Made by a program: the position numbers and the translations under genes
Notes under the pieces: model-generated
What the model was told of the DNA's origin: nothing
Seen by the model: only the letters and a program-made list of their open reading frames with translations
The model's database searches: none
Shown: positions 7,576 to 14,610 of the stretch, one piece after another
Position numbering within the stretch: position 1 is the stretch's first letter
Layout: each line of letters starts with the position of its first letter
From: Minisyncoccota bacterium
GTDB lineage: Bacteria; Patescibacteriota; Minisyncoccia; Phycocordibacterales; GCA-2747955
Direction of reading: 5' to 3'
DNA: 32,697 bases
Assembly (NCBI GenBank): GCA_020629435.1
Contig: JAHDDI010000003.1
Coordinates: 24,075 to 56,771 of the forward strand

Positions 7576-8265
7576 TTAGTCTTTACTTCCTGCCATTGCA
7601 GTTAATTGTTCTAGCATAATTTGTACTGACTGATCCATAACTTCTGTTGGTGTCAGTGTTCCGTCTGTTTCCACAGACATAATTACACGGTTGTAGTCTG
7701 TTCTATCTCCTACACGCATGTTTTCTACTTCATACGTTGCTCGCCGAATTGGTGTAAAAGAAGTATCCATCACCATTGTCCCGACAGGTAGTTTACCTTC
7801 CTGTAAGTCTTCTTTTGCAACATATCCAATTCCTTTTCGAACCTTGAATGTCATTGTAAATGATGCTTTTTTGTCAGAGACATTCATCAATAATGCATCT
7901 TCGTTCATAATTGACACTTCTGTTGGCGCATCAATTTGTTTTGCTGTGTATACTCCGTCACCTTTTACAACTAATGTACATTCTACTTCTTCTGCACCTT
8001 CTAGGCGGAACACTACACGTTTCAAATTCATAAGAATTGTAATCACGTCTTCTTTCACGCCTTCGATAGTAGAAAATTCATGATCAACTCCGTCAATTTT
8101 TACATGAACAACTCCGACTCCTGGAATTGAAGAGAGGATGATTCGTCGTAGTGAATTACCAAATGTGTGTCCGTATCCCGGGTACAAGTTATCAATTTTA
8201 AATGATGCCTTGAATCCGTCTTCAGATACTTGTTCTGGTTTACTAGGTAGTGTGATGTGTGTCAT
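7576..8265 (-). CDS. rpoA: RNA polymerase subunit alpha, N-terminal domain only
   Basis: A 229-residue protein that covers the dimerisation and core-assembly domain: the segment with GYGHTFGNSLRRIILSSIPG (about 30-49), GVKEDVITILMNLK, RKGIGYV, the VMDTSFTPIRRATYEVE block and DYNRVIMSVETDGT. It stops after EVMDQSVQIMLEQLTAMAGSKD. Normal RpoA has about 310-330 residues and a C-terminal helix-hairpin-helix domain that binds UP elements and activators; that domain is absent and only 29 bases separate the TAA stop from rplQ. There is no sign of a frameshift. The alpha CTD is therefore missing or encoded elsewhere. Confidence 0.95.
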   Translation of the reverse strand: MTHITLPSKPEQVSEDGFKASFKIDNLYPGYGHTFGNSLRRIILSSIPGVGVVHVKIDGVDHEFSTIEGVKEDVITILMNLKRVVFRLEGAEEVECTLVVKGDGVYTAKQIDAPTEVSIMNEDALLMNVSDKKASFTMTFKVRKGIGYVAKEDLQEGKLPVGTMVMDTSFTPIRRATYEVENMRVGDRTDYNRVIMSVETDGTLTPTEVMDQSVQIMLEQLTAMAGSKD

Positions 8266-8306
8266 ATGAATAGTTATATTAACGTTGGCTTTTAAGTCTT
8301 TCCTGT

Positions 8307-8912
8307 TTAACGAGTGTAGTACTCAATAATTCGTTTGAGATCAAAATCATAGATAGTTGTCTCAGGTAGTGATGTAATAGATGCGGTCAGGTTTTTTAAA
8401 TCAAGATTCATCCAAGCGGGTGCTTTGTAATCTTTCTTCTTTGCAGCCAAACCATCAAATAGTACACTTCCCTGTGATCCTTCTCGTACAGTAATGATAT
8501 CTCCTTCTTTTACAGCAATAGACGGAACTGTTACCTTTCGTCCGTTATACATAATGTGTCCATGAGAAACCATTTGTCGTGCCATTCGTCGAGTATCTGC
8601 CAGTCCTGCTCGGTATACTACTGAATCAAGTCGTCGTTCCAATAGTTGATACAGAGATGCGTTTGTATCAGCTTTCACTGAAAGCGCTTGTTTAACGTAA
8701 TTCGCTAGGTGCTTTTCTTTTAAACCATAAGTCAGACGTAGTTTTTGTTTCTCCAATAACTGTTTAGAGTACTCAGAACCTTGTCGTGGTCGACGAGATC
8801 CTGGCCCTGTTTTACGATTTTGTTGTCGCAATGCAAACTTTTGTGTTTGTGTTTTTTCAAAGATTGCTCCGAGTCTTCGTGCAATTTTGTATTTTGGTCC
8901 AATTTTCAACAT
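8307..8912 (-). CDS. rpsD: 30S ribosomal protein S4
   Basis: 201 residues. The N-terminal KIARRLGA and RKTGPGSRRPRQGSEYSKQL block is followed by the RNA-binding S4 domain (LERRLDSVVYRAGLADTRRM, then VSHGHIMYNGRKVTVPS). This is the zinc-free form, without CxxC pairs. It is a primary 16S rRNA binder and in many bacteria an autoregulator of this operon; no autoregulatory structure could be identified. Confidence 0.97.
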   Translation of the reverse strand: MLKIGPKYKIARRLGAIFEKTQTQKFALRQQNRKTGPGSRRPRQGSEYSKQLLEKQKLRLTYGLKEKHLANYVKQALSVKADTNASLYQLLERRLDSVVYRAGLADTRRMARQMVSHGHIMYNGRKVTVPSIAVKEGDIITVREGSQGSVLFDGLAAKKKDYKAPAWMNLDLKNLTASITSLPETTIYDFDLKRIIEYYTR

Positions 8913-8942
8913 ACTAATTTGTTATATAGAATCTAATAATAA

Positions 8943-9377
8943 TTACACTCGTCGTGGTTTTCGAGCCTTGGGTCCATTGTGCGGTACCGGTGTATTGTCT
9001 TTAATTGTTTTTATCTCAATTCCTTTTGTGATAAAAGCTCGAACTGCCGATTCACGACCTGCTCCTACTCCCTTAACAATAACGTCGACTTCTTTAACAC
9101 CAGCTGTAAGTGCCTGTTCACCAATTAACTCTCCTACTTTTGCAGCTGCAAAAGGAGTACCTTTTTTGGCACCTTTAAATCCAAGTGCTCCAGCTGATGA
9201 AGTAAAGAACATGTTTCCTTCTGCATCTGTTAATGAAACTCGAGTGTTATTGTATGTTGATTCAACATGTAATATACCCGATGCTAGTTTTCGTTTACCA
9301 CCTCGAGAAATTGCTCGAGATCGCAATGCGTTGTTTTTATTATCACCCCCTTTCGAAATGATTCTCTTTTTACCCAT
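8943..9377 (-). CDS. rpsK: 30S ribosomal protein S11
   Basis: 144 residues with STYNNTRVSLTDAEGN, SAGALGFKGAKKGTPFAA, and the conserved tail DNTPVPHNGPKARKPRRV. A basic N-terminal stretch (about residues 1-30) precedes the core, so it is slightly longer than usual. It lies in the alpha-operon order rpsM-rpsK-rpsD. Confidence 0.97.
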   Translation of the reverse strand: MGKKRIISKGGDNKNNALRSRAISRGGKRKLASGILHVESTYNNTRVSLTDAEGNMFFTSSAGALGFKGAKKGTPFAAAKVGELIGEQALTAGVKEVDVIVKGVGAGRESAVRAFITKGIEIKTIKDNTPVPHNGPKARKPRRV

Positions 9378-9404
9378 AACTATATGCTAACTAATAATAA
9401 TGTA

Positions 9405-9785
9405 TTAAGTCTTTGAAACTTTAACTCGTCCACTACCCATGGTTGCTCGAGAATTCCCTCGACGAGTTCGTGAATTTGTTTTTGTATTTTGTCCTCGAGA
9501 TGGCAATCCACGTGAATGTCGCATTCCTCTGTAAGACTGAATATCAATAAGACGTTTTACATTGGCTGCTCGTTCTCGTTTTAGGTCACCTTCAATTTGC
9601 ATTGCTTCGATCATTGACCGAATTGCAGATTCTTGTTCTTCAGTAACATCTGATGCACGAGTTCCGTGATCAACACCACATTCATCCAAGATTCGTTTTG
9701 CCTGTGCCCGACCTACTCCATAGACAGACGTCAAAGAAATCTCTAGACGTTTGTTGTCGGGGATTGTAATTCCTGCTATACGCAT
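9405..9785 (-). CDS. rpsM: 30S ribosomal protein S13
   Basis: 126 residues: MRIAGITIPDNKRLEISLTSVYG, the helix-two-turn-helix region, DLKRERAANVKRLIDIQSYRGMRH, and the tail RGLPSRGQNTKTNSRTRRG ending in the basic KVSKT. It binds the head of the small subunit and contacts the P-site tRNA. Confidence 0.97.
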   Translation of the reverse strand: MRIAGITIPDNKRLEISLTSVYGVGRAQAKRILDECGVDHGTRASDVTEEQESAIRSMIEAMQIEGDLKRERAANVKRLIDIQSYRGMRHSRGLPSRGQNTKTNSRTRRGNSRATMGSGRVKVSKT

Positions 9786-9839
9786 AATCTATTTACTAAT
9801 CTATATTAAATAATAAAAAACTACGTCAAAGATATATGA

Positions 9840-9965
9840 CTATCCTTGTCGTTGTTTATGTCGTCCACCGTTTTGTGGATCTGAACAAATATTGTACAAT
9901 CGTCCGTTTCTTCGGATAACTTTACAATATTTACAGATTGTTTTTACTGAAGCTTTTACTTTCAT
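9840..9965 (-). CDS. rpmJ: 50S ribosomal protein L36, with a short insertion
   Basis: 41 residues: [20 protein letters not shown], then a region with C27, and the ending HKQRQG. The zinc-ribbon ligands are C11, C14, C27 and H36. Standard L36 is 37 residues with four residues between the last cysteine and the histidine (C-xNPK-H); here eight residues (SDPQNGGR) separate them, an insertion of four. It begins one base after the infA stop, the usual infA-rpmJ-rpsM order. Confidence 0.95.
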   Translation of the reverse strand: MKVKASVKTICKYCKVIRRNGRLYNICSDPQNGGRHKQRQG

Positions 9966-9966
9966 T

Positions 9967-10182
9967 TTATAATCGTTTAACTATTCGACCCTTTCCCCCA
10001 TAGGGATCCATCATCACATCAACTTTATCTCCTACTAGCACGCGGATTCGGTGCAGCTTCATCTTCCCACCTAAGTAGGCGATGTGTTCGCTTCCGTCTT
10101 CCATTTCTAGACGGAACATAGTGTTCGGTAATGCTTCTGTGACTACTCCTATTTGGTTGTTTTCTTCTGATACTTTTGCCAT
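9967..10182 (-). CDS. infA: Translation initiation factor IF-1
   Basis: 71 residues, the normal size: an OB-fold with [41 protein letters not shown] and [12 protein letters not shown]. It binds the ribosomal A site during initiation. The first gene of the ribosomal cluster, it has its own promoter, so the LysR gene upstream need not be cotranscribed. Confidence 0.97.
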   Translation of the reverse strand: MAKVSEENNQIGVVTEALPNTMFRLEMEDGSEHIAYLGGKMKLHRIRVLVGDKVDVMMDPYGGKGRIVKRL

Positions 10183-10196
10183 AAATGGTACGCGGG

Positions 10197-10205
10197 ATTA
10201 TAGCA
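10197..10205 (-). promoter_or_regulatory. Extended -10 promoter of the infA ribosomal operon
   Basis: The minus strand reads TGCTATAAT, 14 bases before the infA ATG. The predicted leader is only about 7 bases. Confidence 0.55.
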
Positions 10206-10265
10206 GACTATATACATACCGCAAGTACCCGTCTGTATAAAATGTGAATACAGTTTTTATATATA

Positions 10266-10297
10266 AAAAGCCCGCCGAAACAATAACGGCGGACTTT
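10266..10297 (-). terminator. Terminator of the LysR-family gene
   Basis: On the minus strand AAAGTCCGCCG and CGGCGGGCTTTTT form a GC-rich stem (10287-10297 with 10266-10277) around a nine-base loop and end in a T run. It is a conventional intrinsic terminator placed 18 bases past the LysR stop. It isolates this gene from infA. Confidence 0.85.
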
Positions 10298-10315
10298 ATT
10301 TTCAGATTCATTGAC

Positions 10316-11221
10316 TTACCAATTATTTGCAGTCTTCTTTGCAAATGAATGGACAAGGAAATCAATGAACGTGCGAACCTTGGGCTGCGTGAAACGACCC
10401 GAAGGATACACCGCATAGATACCCTGGGTCTCGAACGGAAGACCAGGAATCGCTTCTTCGACCAGACCCTTCTCTAGTGCATCCGCGCAGAGGAACGACG
10501 GAAGGTACGCGATACCGAGGCCCGAGACCGCTGCATTCAACAGGGACTGACCGTCGTTAACCGTCAACCAACCTGTTGTGCGCACCTGACGCTTTTCGCC
10601 AGATGGCGCTGTTAGTTTCCAAACAGCTGAATTTGCCTGATTGGAATAGTGCAGCAACTTGTGGTCGTTCAGATCGTCGATCTTTTGAGGGCGACCGTAT
10701 TGCTCAAGGTAACCTGGAGAGGCAACCATGCGACGCGAAGTTTCCGCCAGCTTGCGAGCGCGCAATGTACTGTCTTCCATTTCCCCAATGCGTATCGCCA
10801 TGTCGAACCCCTCACCGATCAGTTCAGCATGTCGGTTGTTGAGAACCATGTTCACTGTGATATCAGGAAATTCACTCAGGAATTCACCAAGAATGGGTGA
10901 GATATGATTCACTCCAAAATCAGTTGCGACACTGATCCGTAACAGGCCCGTCGGGACTGATTGCATCGAAGTCACCAGCGCATCTGCTTCACCCGCATCG
11001 TTAAGAACGCGACGAGCGCGGTCGTAATACGCCAGACCAATTTCAGTTGGACTAACACGACGTGTTGTCCGATTCAGTAACCGTGCACCAAGACGAACCT
11101 CAAGACTTGAGACGTGTTTCGAGACGGCGGATTTTGAAATCCCCATCTTTTTCCCTGCGTCAGTAAATCCACCTTGATCCACAACTGTGGCAAAAGCTTC
11201 CATTTCAGTCAAACGATCCAT
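10316..11221 (-). CDS. LysR-family transcriptional regulator, probably horizontally acquired
   Basis: 301 residues, full length for the family. The N-terminal winged helix-turn-helix reads MDRLTEMEAFATVVDQGGFT, then AGKKMGISKSAVSKHVSSLE and RLGARLLNRTTRRVSPTEIG; the effector domain follows from about residue 90 (LRISVATDFG...) to the C-terminus. It is visibly GC-richer than its neighbours: bases 10441-10500 contain 35 G+C, against 24 in 7681-7740 of rpoA. The sequence style is that of proteobacterial, perhaps alphaproteobacterial, LysR proteins of the DNA-binding 'MEAF' type, which is inference. No metabolic target gene lies beside it. The gene has its own terminator and a symmetric promoter region. 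Confidence 0.93.
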   Translation of the reverse strand: MDRLTEMEAFATVVDQGGFTDAGKKMGISKSAVSKHVSSLEVRLGARLLNRTTRRVSPTEIGLAYYDRARRVLNDAGEADALVTSMQSVPTGLLRISVATDFGVNHISPILGEFLSEFPDITVNMVLNNRHAELIGEGFDMAIRIGEMEDSTLRARKLAETSRRMVASPGYLEQYGRPQKIDDLNDHKLLHYSNQANSAVWKLTAPSGEKRQVRTTGWLTVNDGQSLLNAAVSGLGIAYLPSFLCADALEKGLVEEAIPGLPFETQGIYAVYPSGRFTQPKVRTFIDFLVHSFAKKTANNW

Positions 11222-11237
11222 AAATTATACCTGTATT

Positions 11238-11307
11238 AGTGTCTCGTACTAGCGACACTCCTTAATTTCAGCTGGGCACTACACCAGCTATATTCTCATT
11301 TCGAGAA
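11238..11307. promoter_or_regulatory. Three short inverted repeats upstream of the LysR gene
   Basis: AGTGTC/GACACT (11238-11243 and 11254-11259), AGCTGG/CCAGCT (11270-11275 and 11284-11289) and TTCTC/GAGAA (11293-11297 and 11303-11307) lie within 70 bases between LysR and rseP. LysR proteins usually bind partly symmetric sites next to their own promoter, so these are operator candidates. A TATAAT at 11224-11229 on the minus strand lies only two bases before the LysR ATG, too close to start this transcript in the normal way. Confidence 0.35.
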
Positions 11308-11353
11308 GTTTCATCTGGCGCTAGGTTATATGATTTTAAATATAAGTCAACTA

Positions 11354-12445
11354 TTATAATAATTTTGAGATATCAAATACAGTCACAACCAGCATTAATC
11401 CAATCAGAAACGCAAAGCCCGTGATATTAACGTACATAAACCACTTTGGATTTACAGGTCTTCGAATAACGGACTCTACGGCAACAAACACTAGTCGTCC
11501 CCCGTCCAATGCAGGAATCGGCAATAAATTAAATATAGCCAAGTTCAGAGACAACACTGCCAAGAACCACACGAAATCATTGACCCCCGCTGTAAATGAT
11601 TCCCCTGCAATTCCGGCTATACCCACAGGTCCAGCCAATCCGGATGTATCTGCGCTCCCCGTAAATAACCCACTAATTAAATCCGCAAACGCATAGATTA
11701 TTGTTATTGAAAAATCCCAAGTCATGACTGCTCCCGACATGACAGCTTCAAAAAATGGTAACTGCACAGTCCCAATATCATCTAACACAAGACCGACAAT
11801 TTGACTGTCATTGTATGACTGAGTTCCAACTGTCACTGATTGCACTTGGTCTGTTTCTGCATCAATATAGTTAATGGTAATCGGCTCTGAACTGTTATCT
11901 TTAATGAATTCTGTTAACTCATCGGAGTTTCCAATAAACTCTTGGCCCTGAACCTGTAGAGACGCGATGACGTCTGTCATTTCTATACCCGCTTGTGCAG
12001 CAGGATAATCGGGCAATACAGAAACCGCCATAACCCGCGCATCTTGTAATTGAGCATCAGGAAACTGAACTTGAGACACCTCGGTGCCACGCATTAACAA
12101 AAAACTGAAAAGCAACCAGGCAAGAATAAAATTAAATAATACCCCGCCAAATAACACTAGTGCCTGATACATGCGTGGCCGGTTATAAAACGCGGTTGGA
12201 TTGTTTTTATCATTCTCGACTTCTTCTGAACCGTTTTCCCCCCAGATTTTGACATACCCACCGATAGGTATAGCCCCCAATACATAGTTTGTCTGCCCCC
12301 ACTTTTTTTGCACAATTGTCGGTTTGAATCCAACAGCAAATTCGTCCACACGACACCCAGTGGCTTTTGCAATTAAGAAGTGCCCTAGTTCGTGTACAAA
12401 GACTAAAATTGTAATAACGATAATTAACGCAAAAAATGATGTCAT
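11354..12445 (-). CDS. rseP: Site-2 intramembrane metalloprotease, RseP-like (M50 family)
   Basis: 363 residues from ATG 12445, chosen because the first membrane helix with the active site starts there; an in-frame ATG at 12466 would put a charged leader ahead of it. HELGH (residues 18-22) is the zinc site, a PDZ-like periplasmic domain follows (about 120-215), and the second catalytic motif NLLPIPALDGGRL lies in a C-terminal helix. Members cleave anti-sigma factors or signal-peptide remnants within the membrane; the substrate here is unknown and no sigma/anti-sigma pair is in the window. It follows frr, but a hairpin and its own -10 box separate them. Confidence 0.92.
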   Translation of the reverse strand: MTSFFALIIVITILVFVHELGHFLIAKATGCRVDEFAVGFKPTIVQKKWGQTNYVLGAIPIGGYVKIWGENGSEEVENDKNNPTAFYNRPRMYQALVLFGGVLFNFILAWLLFSFLLMRGTEVSQVQFPDAQLQDARVMAVSVLPDYPAAQAGIEMTDVIASLQVQGQEFIGNSDELTEFIKDNSSEPITINYIDAETDQVQSVTVGTQSYNDSQIVGLVLDDIGTVQLPFFEAVMSGAVMTWDFSITIIYAFADLISGLFTGSADTSGLAGPVGIAGIAGESFTAGVNDFVWFLAVLSLNLAIFNLLPIPALDGGRLVFVAVESVIRRPVNPKWFMYVNITGFAFLIGLMLVVTVFDISKLL

Positions 12446-12454
12446 AATTCTGCA

Positions 12455-12463
12455 ATTGTAGCA
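12455..12463 (-). promoter_or_regulatory. Extended -10 promoter of rseP
   Basis: The minus strand reads TGCTACAAT, with the hexamer ending 9 bases before the ATG at 12445. Its TG overlaps the foot of the frr terminator stem, so frr termination and rseP initiation are packed into the same bases. Confidence 0.45.
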
Positions 12464-12505
12464 CAAGAAAAAACAAGAATAACTATTCTTGTTTTTTTCT
12501 TGTGC
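12461..12505 (-). terminator. Terminator of frr
   Basis: A 20-base-pair stem with one bulged T (12461-12480 with 12485-12505) and loop AACT. Both arms are A/T runs bracketed by GCACAAG/CTTGTGC, so it can also work in the other direction. Confidence 0.75.
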
Positions 12506-12513
12506 TAGGTTAT

Positions 12514-13059
12514 TTATTCTCGAATTTCGGCTTCTTTGTTTTTAAACAAATCTTCTAATTGTTCATTTGTTTTTTTGACCATATCTTCCATGTCTTCTTT
12601 CTGTGAATATTTTTCATCCTCTGATATATCCCCCACTTTTTCTTGTTCTTGTATTGTGTTCCATACATGGTCTCGTTCTTTTCTTGCAGAAATACGTGCT
12701 TGTTCTAGTTTTTCTTTTGCTAGTTTGACCATCATGTCTCGACGTTCAGATGTCAGGTCTGGAAAAATAACACGTACCCCTGTGTCTCCGCCAACGATAG
12801 ACAACCCTAGTCCTGCATCAACCAATGCTTTTTCTATTTCTTTCACTTGGTTTTTGTCATAAGGAGAAACCAGCAAAGATTTTGGTCCCTCTATTCCGAT
12901 GTTTGCCACCTGCATGATAGGTGTCATTGCGCCGTATGCAGACACCATTACACCATCTAAAATTGCTGGCGCTGCCTGCCCTGTTCGAATAGTCTGAAAT
13001 TCTGATCGCAACCATTCTACTACTGCTTGTAATTCTTTTGTAAATTGTGTTTTATCCAT
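12514..13059 (-). CDS. frr: Ribosome recycling factor
   Basis: 181 residues, close to the usual 185. It contains LRTGQAAP-like TIRTGQAAPAILDG, the MQVANI...GPKSLLVSPYDK block, GVRVIFPDLTSERRDMMVKLAKE, and the C-terminal coiled coil ending in FKNKEAEIRE. With EF-G it splits post-termination ribosomes. The -10 box TGATATAAT (13089-13097, minus strand) predicts a leader of about 22 bases, so this mRNA is not leaderless. Confidence 0.96.
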   Translation of the reverse strand: MDKTQFTKELQAVVEWLRSEFQTIRTGQAAPAILDGVMVSAYGAMTPIMQVANIGIEGPKSLLVSPYDKNQVKEIEKALVDAGLGLSIVGGDTGVRVIFPDLTSERRDMMVKLAKEKLEQARISARKERDHVWNTIQEQEKVGDISEDEKYSQKEDMEDMVKKTNEQLEDLFKNKEAEIRE

Positions 13060-13088
13060 ATATATTATTTCGTTTTCTGATGTGTGTC

Positions 13089-13097
13089 ATTATATCA
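13089..13097 (-). promoter_or_regulatory. Extended -10 promoter of frr
   Basis: The minus strand reads TGATATAAT, 29 bases before the frr ATG; one of the few leadered genes in the window. Confidence 0.5.
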
Positions 13098-13122
13098 TGA
13101 CAATCTATTTTTTTTTGTAATC

Positions 13123-13149
13123 AAAAAGGAGCAGTCTTCAAACCGCTCC
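13123..13149 (-). terminator. Terminator of the small membrane protein gene
   Basis: On the minus strand GGAGC (13145-13149) pairs with GCTCC (13128-13132), extended inside by GT/AC, and is followed by TTTTTG. Classic intrinsic terminator shape. Confidence 0.7.
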
Positions 13150-13178
13150 CTAAACATTTAGACTTTATATCACTTATT

Positions 13179-13571
13179 CTATTGGGTCGTTTCCCCTATA
13201 ACTCTGCGTTTAAACGTTTTCACCCACCATGTATATGACAATGGCGACTTGATAACCATCATCCACAAAGATTCAAAAAAATCTTCTTTCAAACGAGAGT
13301 GCTCTTTCAGAGCCACCAATCTTTCCTTTACACTTCCAAAGGAAAAGATAAGGAGAAGAGATCCCACAAGAGACAGAATGAGCCCCCCAATTATGATGTA
13401 CAATACCCACGGCAAGTACAGCGCCGCACGATGGACGATTGTTTCACCAGAGAATGTACCTCTAAGTTGCCTAATGTGGTACCAATAGATAATTGTGACG
13501 ACAGCCCCACCCAGAAACCAAGCCAGAATAACCCCCAAAACAAAAATGTTTCCAATAGTAATAGTTTCCAT
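13179..13571 (-). CDS. Small two-helix membrane protein of unknown function
   Basis: 130 residues from ATG 13571; an alternative ATG at 13592 would add seven polar residues. A GAGG at 13580-13583 on the minus strand, 8 bases upstream of the ATG, is the only clear Shine-Dalgarno-like sequence I noticed in the window and supports this start. There are two membrane segments (about residues 5-30 and 53-80, the latter LPWVLYIIIGGLILSLVGSL), then a basic amphipathic C-terminal region with several tryptophans. I do not recognise the family. It stands alone between frr and the ATP-cone nuclease with its own terminator. Confidence 0.6.
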   Translation of the reverse strand: METITIGNIFVLGVILAWFLGGAVVTIIYWYHIRQLRGTFSGETIVHRAALYLPWVLYIIIGGLILSLVGSLLLIFSFGSVKERLVALKEHSRLKEDFFESLWMMVIKSPLSYTWWVKTFKRRVIGETTQ

Positions 13572-13658
13572 GTTTTTTACCTCAATGTTCATTTTACTTT
13601 TACAACTGCAAAAGCTTCAATCGGTATTAAAACACAAAGATAACATAACGCAATATCT

Positions 13659-14522
13659 CTATCTGTTGATGGAACACTGCGGACCGACACACTTACGGAC
13701 TAAATTTATCTCGTCAAATATTTTTTGTTTTTTATTTTTTGGAACCAAATGACCTGCTTCGTGAATTAACCGTGCATCATTATCCATTAATTCTTGGCAC
13801 AGCACCACACCTTGATTTAAAAAATGTTGTTTTTGTTTTTTAGTTAAACTAGACAGACAAGTCAGTGGATGTATCCCCGACTCAATAATGAGATCATGTA
13901 AATTCCCTCGCCCCTTTCGTGGGTAATTCCAGCCAATCAATTCTATTCCTGCACATTCACCGTATGCAATTGCATTAGAAGAAAATTTTGTATTAGTAAT
14001 TATTGCCAAACGTTGTTTTTTATCTCCATAAAAACCACCTGCAATTAGGTCATCAAAACGTGCGCGCACATATAGGGTAACTTTTAAATCGGTTTTAATA
14101 GTTAGTTTATTATGAAATTTTAATTCTGCTGTAAATATCTCATCTTCAGTTTTTCCAATAACATCCATTTCGTGTGAAACACAACGTCCTTTTAGTTTTT
14201 TACCTACCTCAATTGTATATCCCTTTAATCGGAATACTTCTCCCACAAATTTCTCGAACGGAAACCCTGATGGTCCAAATTCTGAAATTGCTCGTCGTAG
14301 TGAGTATCGAAAATTTACTTCAGGGGTATGTAATTTTTTGTCTAATAATTTAAAGGCGCGTTTATAGATATGTGTTGTGGTTATACCATCATGTAGTTCT
14401 GACTCAATATGATTAATGATTGAATCAATTGTGGTTTCATCTGCACCCGATCTTTCCAAAGATCCATATAGTTTACTTGCGTCAAATTCTTCCTGCGTTC
14501 CATCCATTTTAGTTACTTGCAT
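13659..14522 (-). CDS. ATP-cone domain fused to a PD-(D/E)XK restriction-type nuclease (Mrr-like)
   Basis: 287 residues from ATG 14522. Residues 1-88 are an ATP-cone: MQVTKMDGTQEEFDASKLYG, then SLERSGA and a C-terminal FRYSLRRAI, as in NrdR and ribonucleotide reductases, where it senses ATP/dATP. Residues 85-200 are a restriction-endonuclease fold: E95 in GEVF, D120 in HEMDVIG, and E133-L-K135 in AELKFHNK, the catalytic D...ExK set, followed by AIITNTKFSSNA. An ATP-cone joined to an Mrr_cat-type nuclease is found in several bacterial lineages, but its biological role is unclear. I chose 14522 over 14558 because a -10 box ends 7 bases upstream and the ATP-cone starts there. No methylase partner is present. 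Confidence 0.75.
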   Translation of the reverse strand: MQVTKMDGTQEEFDASKLYGSLERSGADETTIDSIINHIESELHDGITTTHIYKRAFKLLDKKLHTPEVNFRYSLRRAISEFGPSGFPFEKFVGEVFRLKGYTIEVGKKLKGRCVSHEMDVIGKTEDEIFTAELKFHNKLTIKTDLKVTLYVRARFDDLIAGGFYGDKKQRLAIITNTKFSSNAIAYGECAGIELIGWNYPRKGRGNLHDLIIESGIHPLTCLSSLTKKQKQHFLNQGVVLCQELMDNDARLIHEAGHLVPKNKKQKIFDEINLVRKCVGPQCSINR

Positions 14523-14529
14523 ACATCTA

Positions 14530-14535
14530 ATTATC
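14530..14535 (-). promoter_or_regulatory. -10 box of the ATP-cone nuclease gene
   Basis: GATAAT on the minus strand, ending 7 bases before ATG 14522. It lies within the longer alternative reading, which supports the shorter start. Confidence 0.35.
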
Positions 14536-14573
14536 ACCGATGAAATACCATAGCGCATCTAAATATTGGGGAT

Positions 14574-14607
14574 AAGAAATAAAAGCGCATGCGCGCTTTT
14601 ATTTCTT
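14574..14607 (-). terminator. Terminator of pilT
   Basis: AAGAAATAAAAGCGC (14574-14588), loop ATGC, GCGCTTTTATTTCTT (14593-14607): a perfect 15-base-pair stem right after the pilT stop. Confidence 0.75.
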
Positions 14608-14610
14608 GTC

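Noticed and set aside
7576-8265. A frameshift hiding the rpoA C-terminal domain
   Set aside because: Only 29 bases separate the stop from rplQ, so no frame holds the missing 90 or so residues.
10198-10416. Short minus-strand frame over the LysR terminator
   Set aside because: It overlaps the true end of the LysR gene and the infA promoter and has no coding character.
11224-11229. TATAAT immediately before the LysR start as a leaderless promoter
   Set aside because: It ends only two bases before the ATG, so transcription would begin inside the gene; the LysR helix-turn-helix needs the residues from the annotated start.
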